Below are positions 25,115 through 38,300 of a DNA stretch of 64,000 nucleotides, in pieces. Below the pieces are notes generated by a model. It saw only the letters and a program-made list of their open reading frames with translations. It was not told the origin of the DNA and did not search any database. The stretch comes from Marchantia polymorpha subsp. ruderalis (taxonomy: Eukaryota; Streptophyta; Marchantiopsida; Marchantiales; Marchantiaceae): contig AP031355.1 in assembly GCA_037833965.1 (NCBI GenBank), forward strand, positions 5,419,501 to 5,483,500, read 5' to 3'. Position 1 is the first letter of the stretch. Every line of letters begins with the position of its first letter. Made by a program: the position numbers and the translations under genes.

Positions 25115-27084
25115 AATACGTGGTCCTTCCTTGGGACGAATGTCCAGGCCTACAGCGCGGCAGCAGCAGCAGCAGCAGCTTTAAATGGAAAATCCGATCT
25201 TAATGAAAGTCGAGATTTCGTTCGTCGGGGGCTCGGGGGATTGAGAGCTTTAGGCTGGTGATGCTACTGTAAGCAAGCAAAGGCTGGTGCCATAACCAAC
25301 AATCAACCAAAAATCTAAACCTGACACCGTGGCCCAGGGGCTTGCGAAAGGCGAAGACGCGAGACAAGAAAGTGTTTGTTTTGTTTGCTCTGGCCCGCCC
25401 GCGACGACCTTTTGCTGCTGATTTTGCGCCCCGTCCGCTTTGCCTCTTTCTTTTAAAAATGCGCGCTTTCGCGTGCGCGGATGAGAAAAACAAGACGGAT
25501 GAAGTCATTTCCTAACGGTAGTGATGAGAGCGGGTGCTGGGCCTAGCCTAGGCCTGCCGCAGGCACCTGGAATTCATTGCGCTCCTAGAAAATGCTCACC
25601 GCCTGCAGCCTGCGCGCCAGCGCCAGGCCCCGCGGCAGCAGCAGCAGCAGCAGCTCGGCTCAGATCGGCTCAGCTAATCAGCTAAAGCTAAAGCTAATGA
25701 GAGGTAGCTGCGCATGTCCGATGTTGTCGCACGGGCACTGCCACTTCCATTCGAGGCTCGTCCTGAACTCGCCTGATTCAGAGAGCGTCCCTCCCCCCCT
25801 CCCTCCCTCCCTCCCTCCTCGAGCCATCGCCATCTCATCTCGCCTGAAACGGAAGCTGTCTCTACCCCACCCCGCGGGGCCATGGAGCTACGACTAGTCA
25901 TCCTCCTCCTCTCGCCCTCTCGACGAGCCTGTCTGTCTGTCTGACTGGCTGGCTGGCTGTCTGTCCGTGTGTCTGTCTACGATGGATCTCTGCTCGCAAG
26001 CTTGGCCCACGAGCGATAGCGATGGCGAAAGCGAAAGGGGAAGAGCTATGCGTGCATGCATTCGGTGCCAGACCTAACGTAGCCACCTGAAACTCGACGC
26101 CACCCACCGTAATGTGTCTTACTCAGTCACTCACTCACTCACTCTCTTCGTCGTCTGCAACCATCTGAGCGCAGGCAGGCAGGCCAGCCACAATTCGCCA
26201 CGCGCGCACTATGTTTCGAGCTTTCTCTCCTTCTCCTCTTCGTCGAGGCTCTTCTTCTTTGGCCCCACTGGCCCCGGCCCGTCCCGCGATACCACGAACA
26301 AACGAACAACGACATCGGCGAAATGATAGTCCACGCCTCGCTCGCATGCTGCGCTCCGACCACCACCACGAATGGAATGCGTTCGGGTCCCATCCGGCGC
26401 AGCGGAAGTCGAACGATCGGCAGGAGGCTCTGCGAGGAATCTGAAATTGCCGATCGACGACGACGGGACGGAGAAGTCGGTGACTTTTGAGGGTGAGGGC
26501 AGGGCAGGGCAGGCCATGGGGATTGGGACGGGAGGCACCCTCGTACGATATACTCCTCGTTCAGTATACATTCTGCCATGTACGATGTACGCGAGGGCGT
26601 GTAGGATTTCTGCTGCCAAACAGGAAACGAACACGTGCCCGATCTTGCGAGAGCAGCAGCAGCAGCAGAAGCTAGACATGGAGGGGGACGGTTGATGCAC
26701 ATGCAAGCAAGGCCAGCATGTTCTACGAGGATCATCTACCCAAGGCTACATCCACCAGCAAGGCTACGCCGCGAGCATGGTGCGCGTTCGGAAAAGCGAA
26801 TCCATCGCTCGGTCAAGGGCTCGTCATATTCGCAGCTAATTCCGTCCTCTTCCACCTCTCGATCACGTTTCGATTCTCTTGCCGAAGCCAAGCCGAGCCG
26901 AGCTCGATACTCTCGTCCTGCAGCATCGATGTCTCCCATCTCGGCTGTTCTAGGCAGACAGGATCGCAACGCAGCGGGCAGGCAGTCTCAGGCAGGTGTT
27001 GCTGCTGTGCCCATTCGCACGATCGGATCGAGTCAGCCTGTGCCCAGCCTTGTCACCTTACATTTCGGCCCCATGTTTCTGTTA

Positions 27085-27088
<4 letters not shown>

Positions 27089-27115
<27 letters not shown>

Positions 27116-27116
27116 A
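27089..27116. repeat. (AG)n dinucleotide repeat
   Basis: This is an uninterrupted alternating AG run of about 28 bases. It is one of several di- and trinucleotide tracts in the GC-rich domain. Confidence 0.9.
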
Positions 27117-27179
27117 TCAAACGATCGAGCGCAGGGTGACGTGTATGACATAAGCACGAGAGTGGTCAAGAGCGCGCTC

Positions 27180-30100
27180 TAGAGTGTCTAGAGAAAACAG
27201 TTTTAGGCCGAGGGTAGATTGCACACAGCGCAAGCGTTGTCAGAGTATCCTGATTCACGACTCGAAGTTGACCTGGAATCATATCCATGCGATATTTTAA
27301 TTGGGCTTCAGTACACTGTACTGCGTACCTGGGCACCTGTAGCAGATAAACTTTTTGTCGCAAATCCATGTAAAGGCTCGGATTTAACTAATGTGCCCTT
27401 TCAGCCATTCGAGTATCATGCTCGTCCTGGTGACAGGCAGAATGCGATGGACACCTTCCTCTCACGCATGTCTCTGTGTCGTCGAACAGGCAGTCATGGA
27501 TAATTGATCAAGGTGTAAGGCCTGAGTTCACCAACCTGGCCAGCCTCCACGCCCAGGACTGTACGCTGTGCAGACAGCAAATATGCTTTTCTATTAGCAG
27601 CGGTCCCTGGGGCTGGTCACACGCTCGGTCTGATGAAAAGCAAGGCTTTGAACTCTTCCTACCTGAGCCGTCTGCTCTGATGCCGAATTGCAGTTCATGG
27701 ATCATGACAGCGACAGGCCCCATTGCGGCATCGGACGCGAGGAGAGTGCCAGGAGCTTCCCTCTCTGAGAGTGGGTATGTTCGGAGTTGATGCGCATATT
27801 CATCGGGTCGTGAGATGTGGTCTGAAGTAGTCTTACCGAAATCCTATTTCGGTCAGTGCATCAAAGCTGGCGACATCGTACGCCCTTCTTGATTTCACAG
27901 CGCAAGGGTCAGATGCTGTGCTCATCGAAGGGACAAACAGGTGTTAGAATCAAAGTGATCGTCCTCGGTCTCAGCCACAGCCACATATCACCAAGAGCAG
28001 CTCAGCTGTTCACTGCTTCTGCAGAAGCCACTGATTCGCTTCGTTCGATAACAGCTGGGTGCGATGCAGAATCATTTGATACTTTCGGATGGGCAAAGGT
28101 CGAGACAAAGATGAGAACTGTGCTAAATACAAGGCCGCTCTGGTGATATTCAGATATTTATTCACTCCGGTAGAGGAGTGAATAAACATGATGCGCTGTC
28201 TACCGACGAAGTGAAGGCGGCATATTTCTTTCGTGCTTAGTTTCGCATCAGAACGAAATTTCAGATCTGATTCGAAATTCGGTTCCTCCTGCACATTACG
28301 CGAAGAGCATGTAAGACTTACTCCGGCTCGGACGACGCGTTCCCCGTCATCTGTTCACCAATACAGCATGTACAAGGCACAGTCAACTGGATCCAACTCA
28401 ACTCACACTAACATCCACCTCGATCACGGCCAAGTTTGCCATCCCCATCCAAAATGGTTGCCGTAGGTAATAAAATCAAACCTATCGGTGACCCACTGCG
28501 TGAGAGGTACTAGCTCCCTTTTCAAATAGACATGCCGCTGAAAACCACCCACTGCGTCTGCTACTGCTGCGGCAGCAGAATGTCAAGGTGGCCACCATGA
28601 ATATGGGCAGTGATCAAGTATACATAGTATCCCGAAGGCAGTTCCTGTCGGAAGAACGAGCAAACTCAAGGTGACAACCTCGGCCAGGACTGAGGTCGAA
28701 TGCTGACGTTGTAATCAGTATAGTACACTATTTTATGAGTTCAGAATGGTACAGCAATGATTCTTTAAGAGGGATCTGCATGGGCTGTCCGGTATTGGGC
28801 ATCGAGAATATGATGACACCGTTACTACACGGCGATCCGTTACAAAGGTCGACGATCAACCTCCTCAATGTTTACGTCTGTGGTGCGCATCTGATGCAAG
28901 AGGGAGGTGCAGGAGCCAGGACCGGCCCGATCACAGACGTCGGGTTCCTGGCTGATTACAACAAGCAGATCTGGCGCTTTTGGTCTACATCTACAATCGA
29001 GGTACAACTCTTCGTGAATGCACTGCAATGTTAACCTCGTGGTAAGGCATTCATTCTCAGGCCCTAATGAGCACGGGAGAGAATAAGATAATCTCCATAC
29101 ACATTCATCTCCAATAACAGTTGACTACGAATGGGGGCCGGGACAGGCTTTAGCAGATGGACCGCTGAGGCCTTCACAGACTGCACGTTCAGCACGTTCA
29201 ACCACATGAGAGGGTGATTTCTGCTGGAGTACACCTACGCCAAGCCACAGATTTCGCATGTTATATCGAACTTCTACTTACACAGGAGCTGTGTTACACC
29301 TGGAAATTTCGTGCATGATTTTTACGTTACGACTCAGCAAGTTGCAATAGCAGTGAAGCATATCGAAATGCAGCCAGGGAGACTCGAAGGCAATAAGAGA
29401 CACCCAAAACCCTCTAAAGGTTCAGCACGCAGCGAATAGGTGCTACACTGCAAAGGAACCATGAGTATCAGTTCCTGCACTAAGTCTTCATGAGAATCAT
29501 TCTCTATACCATGGCCATAATGTGTCATCCTCTCAGATAGGCATCGGTTGTGGAGACGGAAAGTGGTCGCAAATTGGGCTCAGTGTCACCGTGGCACGAT
29601 GCGCCTGTCAGTAAATGAATGCAGCAGCTGCATACCAAACGAGAGCATGACACTCAAGTGTTGTGAGAGACATCCTTACCACTTGCCACGGGATCTCGCG
29701 TCGCTTCGCAGGCAATGAAGCGTCTTCGGGATTTTCTCTTGGAAAATTCACCACAGGCAAACGACGCATTTCCTCAAACGGGAGCTGCAAGATAGATGCA
29801 AAATTTCCTTCACGGCCACATGATACACAAGACAAGTGGACACGCACTTGTCTCCCTAGTGTAGGTTAGGCTGTGCGAGACCAATGCCGAAAACTGGGAA
29901 GAATCAGCAGACTGAGCTCTTGATCCCTCGAGCGCCACGTGAAGTGAATCAGATGTTGACCTTCCAAGAAGGCTGTGGTTTCTTGGTGTGGACTTCAGAA
30001 GATTTGGGCTACAAAATGGCAGTCCTACTATGGGGCTTGAGTGAGGGAGGTGACAAACCTGAAGTCGTGGTCGTAAATTCCTCACTCGTGCGGACAGCAC

Positions 30101-32650
30101 CATTGGTACTCAATTGGAGAAATCGGATATGGCAGGCCATTCCTGTAGAAACCACTTGGCAACCTCTGTGTACTTTCCACTTCAGTATGATGGTTGTTGG
30201 AGAGCGCTTCTAGTCAACAATGGCAGAATTGATTGGGTCACAAAGGTCCGAGTGCAGTCCTACTACCTAGCTCCAAATATATAGGACAAAACCAAACTCG
30301 TGCCTTTGTTTTTACTCATTGGACGGCAGCTAGCAGCTATCGCGATAAAAATTATCCTCTAAAAGTGTGCGTGCTCGGAGAAGAGCCAGCAGATTATGAA
30401 CTAAGGTGCTGGACTTGATTTGAGGCGCCGACAGAGATGCAGGAACAGAGTTAGACTGATTCTTGGCCATGAGAAGATGGACCTGCTGGGTTCGAGACTT
30501 CAGATACCTACACCGACCGTCTGGCATGTAATGTCGATGGATCTCAGGAGATGTCGAAGCGGCGGAAGCAACCAACTCTCAACATGGGGCCAATCCCAAA
30601 CACAGGCCCATCAATCCACGAAGCGCGCCTCGATGACTACCGCCTCGGTGAGAGGTTATGGAGTTCCGTGCTCAACTCTCTCAGAGTGCGAGCACAGTTT
30701 AGGGCACAATCCTGAGCTCCATAAACAATCAGATGAGGACAGCAGGCAGCGAACTCTCGGAATTTGAGGCTTGTGTTCGGGATTGGCCCCCAGTTGTGAG
30801 CCGACGTGGGATCGCTCTCTGGTGCGAAACCAATCTCGGTCCGAATGCTCCTCCAATTCGCAGGCCCTGCGAGTGTGCCTCGCAGTCATGTGGGAGAGCG
30901 CATGAGCACCTAGGGCCCTCGGGATCTTAGCTTACAGCCCCGTAGTGTGCAAGAGGCCCTCTTCATTCGCCGTCCCGGCCGAGAAGGCTGAAGTTTGAAT
31001 GAGGGATCGGTGCAATCTAGGCGCGCTATACGACTGCCTAAATAGCCATCCTGCTGCACGGGTTCAAGTTCCTGATGCGGTCGGTTCTAGCACCCGTATT
31101 GAAGATTCGATGTTGAGTGCACATCCTGCCACCGAGTTGGAGTGACCAGTGGGGTCTGTTGGAACACATTCCGGGAGCAGCTTTTTTGCAAGGGGGAATG
31201 CAACCTTGGCAAGAGTCCATACTCAGCAGCTTTCCGGCCATTCGCATTTAATGAGCCTGGAAGTCAGAAAGTCAACAGTTTCTGACTTGCACAGTTCCAC
31301 AACCCCTGCATTGCATTCTGTCTCTTCACATAGTTAAGTTTTTCTAGACAATTCACTTTTCACATGCCTTTTTCTATGGAAGTTTACTGTCAGAGGGGTC
31401 AGGTAGGGTCAGCTGCGTGAACAAAGACACGACCACTCCTTTTGGCCCTGACATCGTGACCAATTCCAACTCCTTGTGACTCCCTTGTCTACTCAGTAGT
31501 TCCCTGCAGTACCAACGACCTACCGTTACCTCACTGTGACTGCGCTCGGTAGGCAAATTGAGCCCGAATTGACCTGGTGATTGGATGCCTCGCCATGCCG
31601 TCCCATCTCCCATCGTTTTGTTTGCCTTTGTTTTGCATTTTTTATAATCCCGGTGGCCCCTGGCTCACGATTGGACGTTCCTTGACACACGAAGCAACAT
31701 GGTGTACTTCGAGCGTCGTTCGGAGCCGAGATGCAGGAAACTACTCCTAGGTTGACCTGAACTGCGAGCAGGAGCAGGAGGAAGAATGGAATGGATGGCG
31801 GAATCAGTCGTTCCACTGGAAGTCTGAACTCCTGAGGTCCGAATCTTGTCTTGTCTTCACGTTAAGCAAATTTCCATGGCCGCCTTGTTCGTCTTGACTC
31901 TTTCTGTAACTTTTGCGACTCCAAGTCAAGATAGTGCTTTTCGTTTTGCAGCAGCGGCCGTGGAATCGAATCGAATCAGTCTTTCACCCAAGGCATGCAA
32001 CTTCGTCCGCCGCTCCACTGTTCATGTCGAGCTTATCTTGTTAAAGTGACGATTTGGACTAAATACACACACTCGCCATGGGCGACTTAGTTCGCCCTCG
32101 CAGTGCACGAGATTTCCTTGCGCTCACCAGATGTGTGGCGTGACATGCCTTTATCAAGGCACCTGCCCGGGACCGTGTCCACCTTATCCGAAGCGGATAA
32201 ACGACTTGCTTTGACGCATCCTTTCTACAAGAATTTTCCCGAAATATGTTGGAGCAGTAGTTGTAGTAGTACTCACACCATCATTTGCGCTGGAGACGAG
32301 CATGTGCGGTCACGATACACTAAAAAAGCAAGAGGACATCCGCTGCTGCTAGACGATATTTGACGTATAGACCTCGCTCGAGTGCTTCGATAATATCTCG
32401 CTAAACCAGTCAAATGTGCATCATAATCTATATGACCTGAGATCGGCCATAAAGCCAGGACGTGCTTGATTGATTGAGCTCAAGAGGGTACCCTCGGCAC
32501 TCGACAACATGCGCACGCACTCACTCACTCATCCGAGGTTGTAAAATCCTTTTGGACCTCCAGTCACTTCGTAGGTCATCTTCGAGAATGCCACCAAATG
32601 TTGGCCGCATTTAGACCGACTGACTTTTGGTCCAATCAGGAATTCAGAAT
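27180..32650. other. Mid-GC intergenic, no recognised gene
   Basis: Composition is balanced and lacks the long frames of the flanking GC-rich blocks. Open frames reach 115 codons (30420-30767), and one of 109 codons lies at 29884-30213. None resembles a known family and none shows paired splice sites that extend it. A 12 bp stem with a 6-base loop lies at 28157-28186. Nothing else was supported. Confidence 0.4.
28157..28186. repeat. Short perfect inverted repeat
   Basis: TTTATTCACTCC and its exact complement are separated by GGTAGA. The stem is 12 bp and perfect. It is isolated and no gene ends next to it. Confidence 0.75.
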
Positions 32651-32656
32651 CGAGCC

Positions 32657-32686
32657 ACCGAATTGGAAGACGTCTTCCAATTCGGT
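32657..32686. repeat. Perfect 30 bp palindrome without a spacer
   Basis: ACCGAATTGGAAGAC is followed immediately by its exact reverse complement. The symmetry is perfect over 15 bp per arm and centred on the GACGTC site. The flanking bases do not continue the symmetry. Confidence 0.9.
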
Positions 32687-32961
32687 CGTATACGAGACGA
32701 GTCGAAGACGAGGTCAGAGTATGTACTGTACTGTGTGGCTCATGGAAGCTTAGCCTTGTGCAAATCTCGGCCGGAAACTAATGATGAAAAACACAGAACC
32801 TTGGCGCTCACTCACCTCGGCGGTAAAGGTAGTGTACAGGTGAAGAAGACTAGAAACCCGTCCGCTTCGAGGAGAAGATCTGAGCTGACTGCAACCAACA
32901 CGTAGTACGAAAACCGTAATCAATCTGGAGCTGGAGCTGGAGCCAGGCGGGTCATGAAAAA

Positions 32962-33036
32962 AATCGCGGGCGGGCGGGCGGGCGGGCGGGCGGGCGAGGC
33001 ACAGAGATTGAGTGGAGTCATCCATCCATCCATCCA
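32962..33036. repeat. (GCGG)n and (ATCC)n microsatellites
   Basis: A GGGC run at about 32966-32996 is followed closely by ATCC repeats at about 33020-33036, with a GGAGCT run just upstream at about 32924-32942. All are simple tracts without a coding frame. Confidence 0.85.
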
Positions 33037-33039
33037 GAC

Positions 33040-35440
33040 TGGGGTATAGTGAAAGCTGTACCAGCGTCTTGCGAAGGAATAAAAAAACGACGCCGCTGAA
33101 TCTTCAATAAACGGAGGCCCAGTACGATTTTGTGTTTATGTGGAAACAATATAATAAGTCTTGACTTTTTATATTGGGCCGCATCTTCTGCTAACGAACG
33201 CATTGAAAAGAGGGAGGGAGAGGCCCTTGAGAAAGGGAGGATGTGAAACTCGCATTTTGGGCTCGCATTTCGAGGCGAGATGCAATCATTTACAAGGTTT
33301 TCACTGAAGCCCTATTCTTCTACCGTGACATCACGCGCCTCGGGGCGAGGGCCCTGAAATATCATCAACAAGAAGCTCTTCCGGTGGCGTGAGCATGCCG
33401 CAGGGGTGGGAGGGGAGGTAAATTTGAGGAGCAGTGATCACGGGGATGGCAGTCGTGGAAGGAAGCAAGGAGAGCAACTGTAGTATATTACCCGGAGAGC
33501 TTGATGGAGATGACGGTATCAGCCGACTGCAATCCACCGACCAGAACCGCCATGCCGTCCCAGACTGGGATCGGTGCGGTATAGAATGAAAGTTGGGCTG
33601 CGATTGGAAGGCCTGGCCTGCCACCTCCCAATAAGCGCCGGGCGCGTTTACCATGTAAACGAAGGCACATGTACGAGCATAAGTGTTCGTGGTGCAGGAG
33701 GGCGGGATGCGTGAACGCTCTCTCGCTCTTTGTCCTTCTGTCATATGCGAGCATGCATTTCTATGATCCATCCATGTGTCCAGGACGATTTTGGCCGCGA
33801 GTGGCAGAAATCCGTCAGGAGCCGCAGCGCAGGGAAAGCCAGGCCCGGGCCTAGCCTGCGATCGGGTGGGCTGAGCATTTATCAAGCACACTTGCTACTA
33901 TGCGTACACCACTCGAACAATGATCTCCCCCATGTGCTCGCGCGTAAAGGATATGGTGTGCACGCACTATTCCTGCAAGATCTCGAGCTCGCGAACTCCG
34001 TTTACTCCACGCTGCGACAGCCGAAAAATCTGCCGGCCAATTAGTCGACGCCGTCCGCGAGTTTGGCTCCCCGCCCCCCCCCCCCCATCTCCCCCCACCG
34101 CGAGCTTGCCGCTCGCTCTCGCGAGGCCCCTGGCGCATACGGATTGCGCGACATGAATGCCCGTCGCCTCGTTCTTTGACTTTCATAAATTCCAGCCCAG
34201 TGCTGCGAAAGTTCGTGTCGGGAACTGTTGCCGGTGTGGATTAGATCCCTCCCTCCATCTCCCTCTCCCTCTCCCTCTCCATATGCTGCGAGTAAGTCCT
34301 TTCCCGCAACGACGACATGCACAGACACAGACGGGGCCCAGGCCAGGGACGGCTCTTCCTTCCCTCCTTCCCTCCTTCCCTCCTTCCCTGCCTGCCCCCC
34401 CTCGGACTCCCCCCACCCGCCTGACAGCCCCAAGATTCAAGCAGTAGGGTTTAGGGGGGTGGGGCTGAGGGGGGGGTGGTGTGTGGCGGTAGGGGGCGGG
34501 GGGAGCGCGGGGGGGCTGCACTAAATGGCCCCGCAACTTTGTCGAGCCCATTCAAATGCCCCGAATATTCTCCCCGAACCTGCGTAACGCTTGCGGCCAT
34601 TGGCCAGATGTCGAGCCAGCCACCGATTAAGACAGACAGACGGACGGACGGGCGGGCGGGCGGGCGGACGGCGCTGGCCCTATGCCCGGATCTCCCACAG
34701 TGGTAACCGACTACTGTACCGCCCCCTCGAACCGCGTCCATGTCGCCACCAGCGGAATGCTAAGCTCCAGAAATCCGTCACAAACTCCGTCCCCGCGGAG
34801 AGTTCCGAAAGGCAGCAGCGAAGCCGAAGCTCATGTTAATTATCATTGCCCGGACATATCCGTGCGGCCGGCAGTTCGGCAGCGCGTCCCTTCCCTTTCC
34901 ACTAGGTTACGTCCCAGGCCAGACGGGGCCAGACGGGCGGATGGACGGCACGCCACTCCGTTCCGCTTTCGCCGATCCTCCGTCAATCGATCTCCGGCGG
35001 TACAGCACGGGCGTCGTAGGACCGGAGACGGAGACGGAGCGCGGTCGCAATTCAAACGACGGACGGGACGGGGTTGGTGCCTGGCTGGCAGCGGACGAAA
35101 GCGGTCGAGCGTGAGCTGGATTTCGCTGATTGCTATGAAAAGAAATGTATCGTACGCGGGGGGCAGTAAACCCCAATACGAATATAGTAATTTATAAGCC
35201 CCCGCACGTCGCACTGTGCCCTTACATAGTGGGCGTCTGTCAGGCCGGCCCTCCAGCAGCAGGACGAGGACGAGGACGCGTACGCGGACGCGTCGCAGCC
35301 TTCCTTGTGGGAACTTCGATGCCATTCGTTCCCTCTCCCTCCGGCCCTCCCTCCCTCTCCGTCCTTCCTTGCGACTCTCTTCTCTCTCTACTCTACTCCT
35401 AAGTCCGCCTGCGATTATTGCCCTTCGCTTCCGCCTAGAA
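33040..35440. other. Second GC-rich, low-complexity block
   Basis: This block is GC-rich, with a poly-C run at about 34072-34086, CTCCCT repeats at about 34247-34280, TCCCTCCT repeats at about 34357-34390, a G-rich stretch at about 34451-34516 and GGACGGGC repeats at about 34635-34668. Long frames on both strands (up to 237 codons at 35556-34843) overlap and encode Arg/Pro-rich low-complexity text. I see no domain, so none is called as a gene. Confidence 0.45.
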
Positions 35441-38300
35441 GAATATAATAAATATACGACTACCATATAATTCACCACATTTGTATGCTTCCCGTATTGC
35501 TCTGTACAAATTGTCTCATACATGACATTACACATTTGAGTTGAATGCGTAACCATTACAATTGTTTACAAAATCTATTCTCGTATTCTTTTTAACACTC
35601 GAGAGCACTGTGGAAGTGTTGATTGCTTTGAGTAATTATTTTCATATCTATAACTTTCCGTCATGGTCAAATTTATTTTTTGAAGTTAGTTAGGCTGTTT
35701 CGATTTTCTTGAAAGGTTAGATAAACTCCACTTTATTTACTTTTGAATATAAAGTGGAGTTGATTAACGTACATTACCAAGGCAAATCAATTCAACAGTT
35801 CAATCTCGAAACGTGAAGTCTACGTTCCAAAAATTTCTGTTTTATCAGATTACTCTAACCTTGCACATTCTAATACTTATATTGTGCAAAGGAAATCTTA
35901 GCATTACTCAATGTCTGTAACCGAGGCAAGTCAATCGTACCGTTGAAATTGAAAACGTGAAGTTGAAGTCTGGTATTACGCTGTTCTAACCTTGAACATT
36001 AATCTTTCGATAATGACGCAATCATTTTACAATAGGATCAGAGAGTGAAATTCACGCAACAGTTCACTCTTGTAGAGGTATTTTAAATATTATTTCTTCT
36101 GTAGTCAATAAATTTTCATATCAAGAGATCAGGTTATCTTACTTGCGTGATAGTCAAAGATTTTTTACCTTAATTTTTCCATTATTTTTCTTCTCATATT
36201 AAACTTAAACTTACAGTCAAGTTATACTTCAAAATTTAGCCATATCTAAACAACATGACATATATAGAATCACTGAACGTGCATCAAAATTTTATACTCC
36301 ACTTTGGTAGTGGTGATCAAGATTCCTTTAGTCGACCTGGTTGTGCGTGCAAAAGTTGACCGAGATATTGCAATTTGTTTAAACTTAGCCCTTAAGTTAA
36401 ATTGAAGTTACACGTGGAGTCGAGTGATGGTCAAGTGGCCTCAGTAATGCCTCCACTATCTATATGAGAACAGTTCATCAAAGTTTCTGTGGTGGCCTAG
36501 TGTTACCATGTTATCATCTTGCATTGCTCAGGTGTCTCTTAGCTTTCTCGGTTTTTGTAGCACATCCTTGTGAAACACCAATTGTTCAAAATAATGACAA
36601 TACTTCAATCTCAATGTAAAATGTAATTCATGGTCGAATGATGGATCACAATGATTGCCTTGGTTCGAAGTGGAAGTTATGCGGTCCCATGATACAATGA
36701 AGTTCAAAATCGATAGTATTGAGTATGTTCGCAATTAAATATCCTAAACTTTTACTTTCAGTGCTTAAGTATGATATATATTGATAAACTGAAGTGATTA
36801 AGATGAATGACTATGATTGAGAGTGTATGACCACTAAAAAGAAATAAAAAGCTGGTTCCGACGATGATGATCATAAACTCCTTCTTTAAGTACCTATAAG
36901 TGCCCACTGCTTTCGTTAAGTCTAATTGACAATGCAGGTCGATGCAATTATGATTCTATCATGAACATAATTTGCTCACAGCTTGTCGAGAGATTTCCAA
37001 AAGAAATTCAATTTACCATTTTATCTCCAAGAGACCTCATTGCAAAGTAAAACTTTACAATCTATTATCCTTACTGTATTTAGCACTCTTGATTGTTAAA
37101 ATTCAAAATGATGTACTTGAATTTTGAATTTCTCTAAAATCTTTCAGAATAAAAAATACAGGCAATATTATTGCAAGGTTAGCTTTGCTGAAAGATTTCT
37201 TAAATAATATCTGATAAGAATACGTTATTGTAATTGATGTCTTGGAATGCTAATATATTTGGAGTTTCAACTTCAAATATCATTATATAACCTAAATGTA
37301 AAAAAATAATTTAACACATTTTGAATGCTTTCATCTAAATAGTAGAATTCATATACATGTTTTCATTGTAATAAAATTTCAAATTGTAATTATAAAATTT
37401 TTGAGCTATAGGTTGTATTTGATAAAGGTACACATAAAATTTCGATGCATTGTACATAATCAAATATGATATTCAGATATTAATTTAAAAAATTTGATTT
37501 ATAATGAAAATTCTTATAATTATATGAAAGAATCTATTTTTAAAACTTGAGCAAAGTATGTATAATTATTGAAGTTTATTTACACTTAGAGCTCAAAGAT
37601 TGCATCTTTTTACATAAACATTGAACCTACTTCTTGATCGTTTTTTTTATCAGTTTTATATAAATATTTCATTGAATTAGAAAATATATCTTCTAATCTT
37701 CTATTTGAACTCAAATGCCAAATACACTTATGATCTTTATCAATTTGAATGCGAAATGTTTACTTACATTCCAACACATGTTTTAAGTTTTTACTATACA
37801 CTCTACCCAATTATTTTGTGAAATAAATGAGATATAGTAAAAACATTGAATCTTAAATTATTTAAGATTTATATTAAATATATTATAGATTTGACGTATT
37901 ATGGAACAATGAATCGAGATTTCAACATGTTTTGGAGAAGTTTCCAAGGATAAGGTCGAAGCATTTCAATATTTAAACTTATAATCGATAACATTACAGG
38001 CAGTATTGACAATAATATGCGAAGCCCATTTTTTTTTTAGTCATTTTATATGATTTAATTGCATCAGATGCAATATATTTACGATAATGTAATTGATGAT
38101 GTTGTGAACTTTCACCATGCAACTGTTGGGTTTCATACAGTTCGACTCGAGGGGGCTATACGCACAGTATATGTGATTCCTATGTGCATGGCTTTTGGCA
38201 TACTTTGTAAATCAAATGCTCATGGTTTGAATGCAGAGGCAGAACTGGCCCCTGGACTCATGAAAGCCTTATGAACAACAAATGCGTAGTCCAAGTCGAG
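35440..38300. other. AT-rich block with a sharp left boundary
   Basis: At about 35.44 kb the sequence switches within a few tens of bases from GC-rich to strongly AT-rich and stays so to about 38.3 kb. A two-copy degenerate repeat occurs at about 35775-35875 and 35920-36000 (shared AGGCAA.TCAA, AACGTGAAGT and TTCTAACCTTG). No open frame above 71 codons and no retroelement protein motif is visible. An AT-rich mobile element or a heterochromatic block is possible. Confidence 0.45.

Larger units (their letters stand above)
20900..27180. other. GC-rich, simple-repeat-rich domain without a recognised gene
   Basis: Base composition rises sharply and CpG is frequent. Many long overlapping frames appear on both strands (up to 299 codons at 22757-21858), as expected when stops are rare in GC-rich DNA. 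Their products are Arg/Ser/Pro-rich, mutually overlapping and unlike any family I know. Simple repeats are dense: GACGAC at about 22139, GCTC at about 24061, CAGCAG at about 25155 and 25632, CCCTC at about 25795, ACTC at about 26124 and GA at about 27091. It could be a long regulatory region or non-coding transcript, but the sequence alone does not show which. Confidence 0.45.

Noticed and set aside
31055-31085. GGGTTCAAGTTCC resembling a tRNA B box
   Set aside because: No matching A box, acceptor stem or anticodon arm could be folded around it.
34843-35556. 237-codon minus-strand open frame
   Set aside because: It is built over simple repeats and GC-rich sequence, with competing frames on the other strand and no domain.
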